DNA of 7,547 bases from DATKUA01 sp965602675 (GTDB lineage: Bacteria > Acidobacteriota > DATKUA01). The stretch is from positions 1-7,547 of the forward strand of contig CBFCZO010000148.1 of NCBI GenBank assembly GCA_965602675.1, written 5' to 3'. Shown here piece after piece: positions 7,401 to 7,547 of the stretch. The first letter of the stretch is position 1. Each line of letters starts with the position of its first letter. Made by a program: the position numbers and the translations under genes. Below the pieces are notes generated by a model. That model was not told where the DNA came from, searched no databases, and saw only the letters and a list, made by a program, of their open reading frames with translations.

Positions 7401-7478
7401 GACAATATCCCTCCAGCGGGCACCTGGTTGAAGGACGGGCGGGGGCTTCTATGTCGGGGAGTCGATGTTGATACCGTA

Positions 7479-7507
7479 TATATAGAGGAGCGCGGGAGCG
7501 GGTGCAA
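7479..7507 (-). promoter_or_regulatory. Possible promoter of the zinc-ribbon gene
   Basis: Read on the - strand, TTGCAC (7502-7507) and TATATA (7479-7484) are separated by 17 bp. The -35 matches only 3 of 6 consensus bases and the -10 matches 4 of 6, but the TATATATA run is the only AT-rich island in the GC-rich leader. The implied 5' leader is about 70 nt. Confidence 0.35.
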
Positions 7508-7547
7508 GTTCTATGTGATCACGGAGACGATGATCTTATGGACGTAT

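Noticed and set aside
7511..7547. Minus-strand frame ending in KIIVSVIT as the tail of another gene
   Set aside because: Only about a dozen codons are in the window; too short to judge.

Overview
The window comes from a GC-rich, probably Gram-negative bacterium. A HlyD-type periplasmic adaptor made together with an ABC-2 exporter points to a diderm cell. A complete selenocysteine tRNA shows that the organism recodes UGA. The lineage cannot be fixed from the sequence; a deltaproteobacterium-like or uncultivated diderm lineage would fit, but this is inference.

Layout. Positions 1-250 are AT-richer, hold no convincing gene, and carry three short inverted repeats; the last is an intrinsic terminator (193-217). 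A promoter with an extended -10 (250-278) leads directly into selC, tRNA-Sec(UCA), at 285-382. A 48-residue ORF with a CCxxC motif (564-710) follows, closed by a strong intrinsic terminator (725-756). After a consensus-like promoter and a near-perfect TetR-type palindrome comes a tight five-gene operon on the + strand: TetR regulator (895-1509), HlyD/YbhG-like membrane-fusion protein (1512-2609), fused double-NBD ATPase of the YbhF type (2620-4554), and two ABC-2 permeases of the YbhS and YbhR types (4556-5710 and 5707-6840). Gaps are 1-10 nt and the last pair overlaps by ATGA. A 227-nt convergent intergenic stretch holds imperfect repeats (6841-7067). A small two-helix, double zinc-ribbon membrane protein on the - strand (7068-7400) ends the window.

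How the genes work together. Gene order and family membership match the E. coli cecR-ybhGFSR efflux locus. The two permeases form the membrane channel, the fused ATPase drives it, and the adaptor spans the periplasm toward an outer-membrane channel that is not encoded here. The TetR protein probably represses its own operon: the palindrome begins just downstream of the -10 box and ends in the Shine-Dalgarno sequence, and an extra copy of its half-site contains the -10 box.

No clearly new multi-gene system is visible. The most interesting points are the small orphan cistron beside selC, the selC promoter placed so that transcription may start on the first tRNA base, the layered operator, the asymmetric ATP sites of the fused ATPase, the exact 14-residue spacing of the CxxC pairs in the zinc-ribbon protein, and the repeats after the operon.
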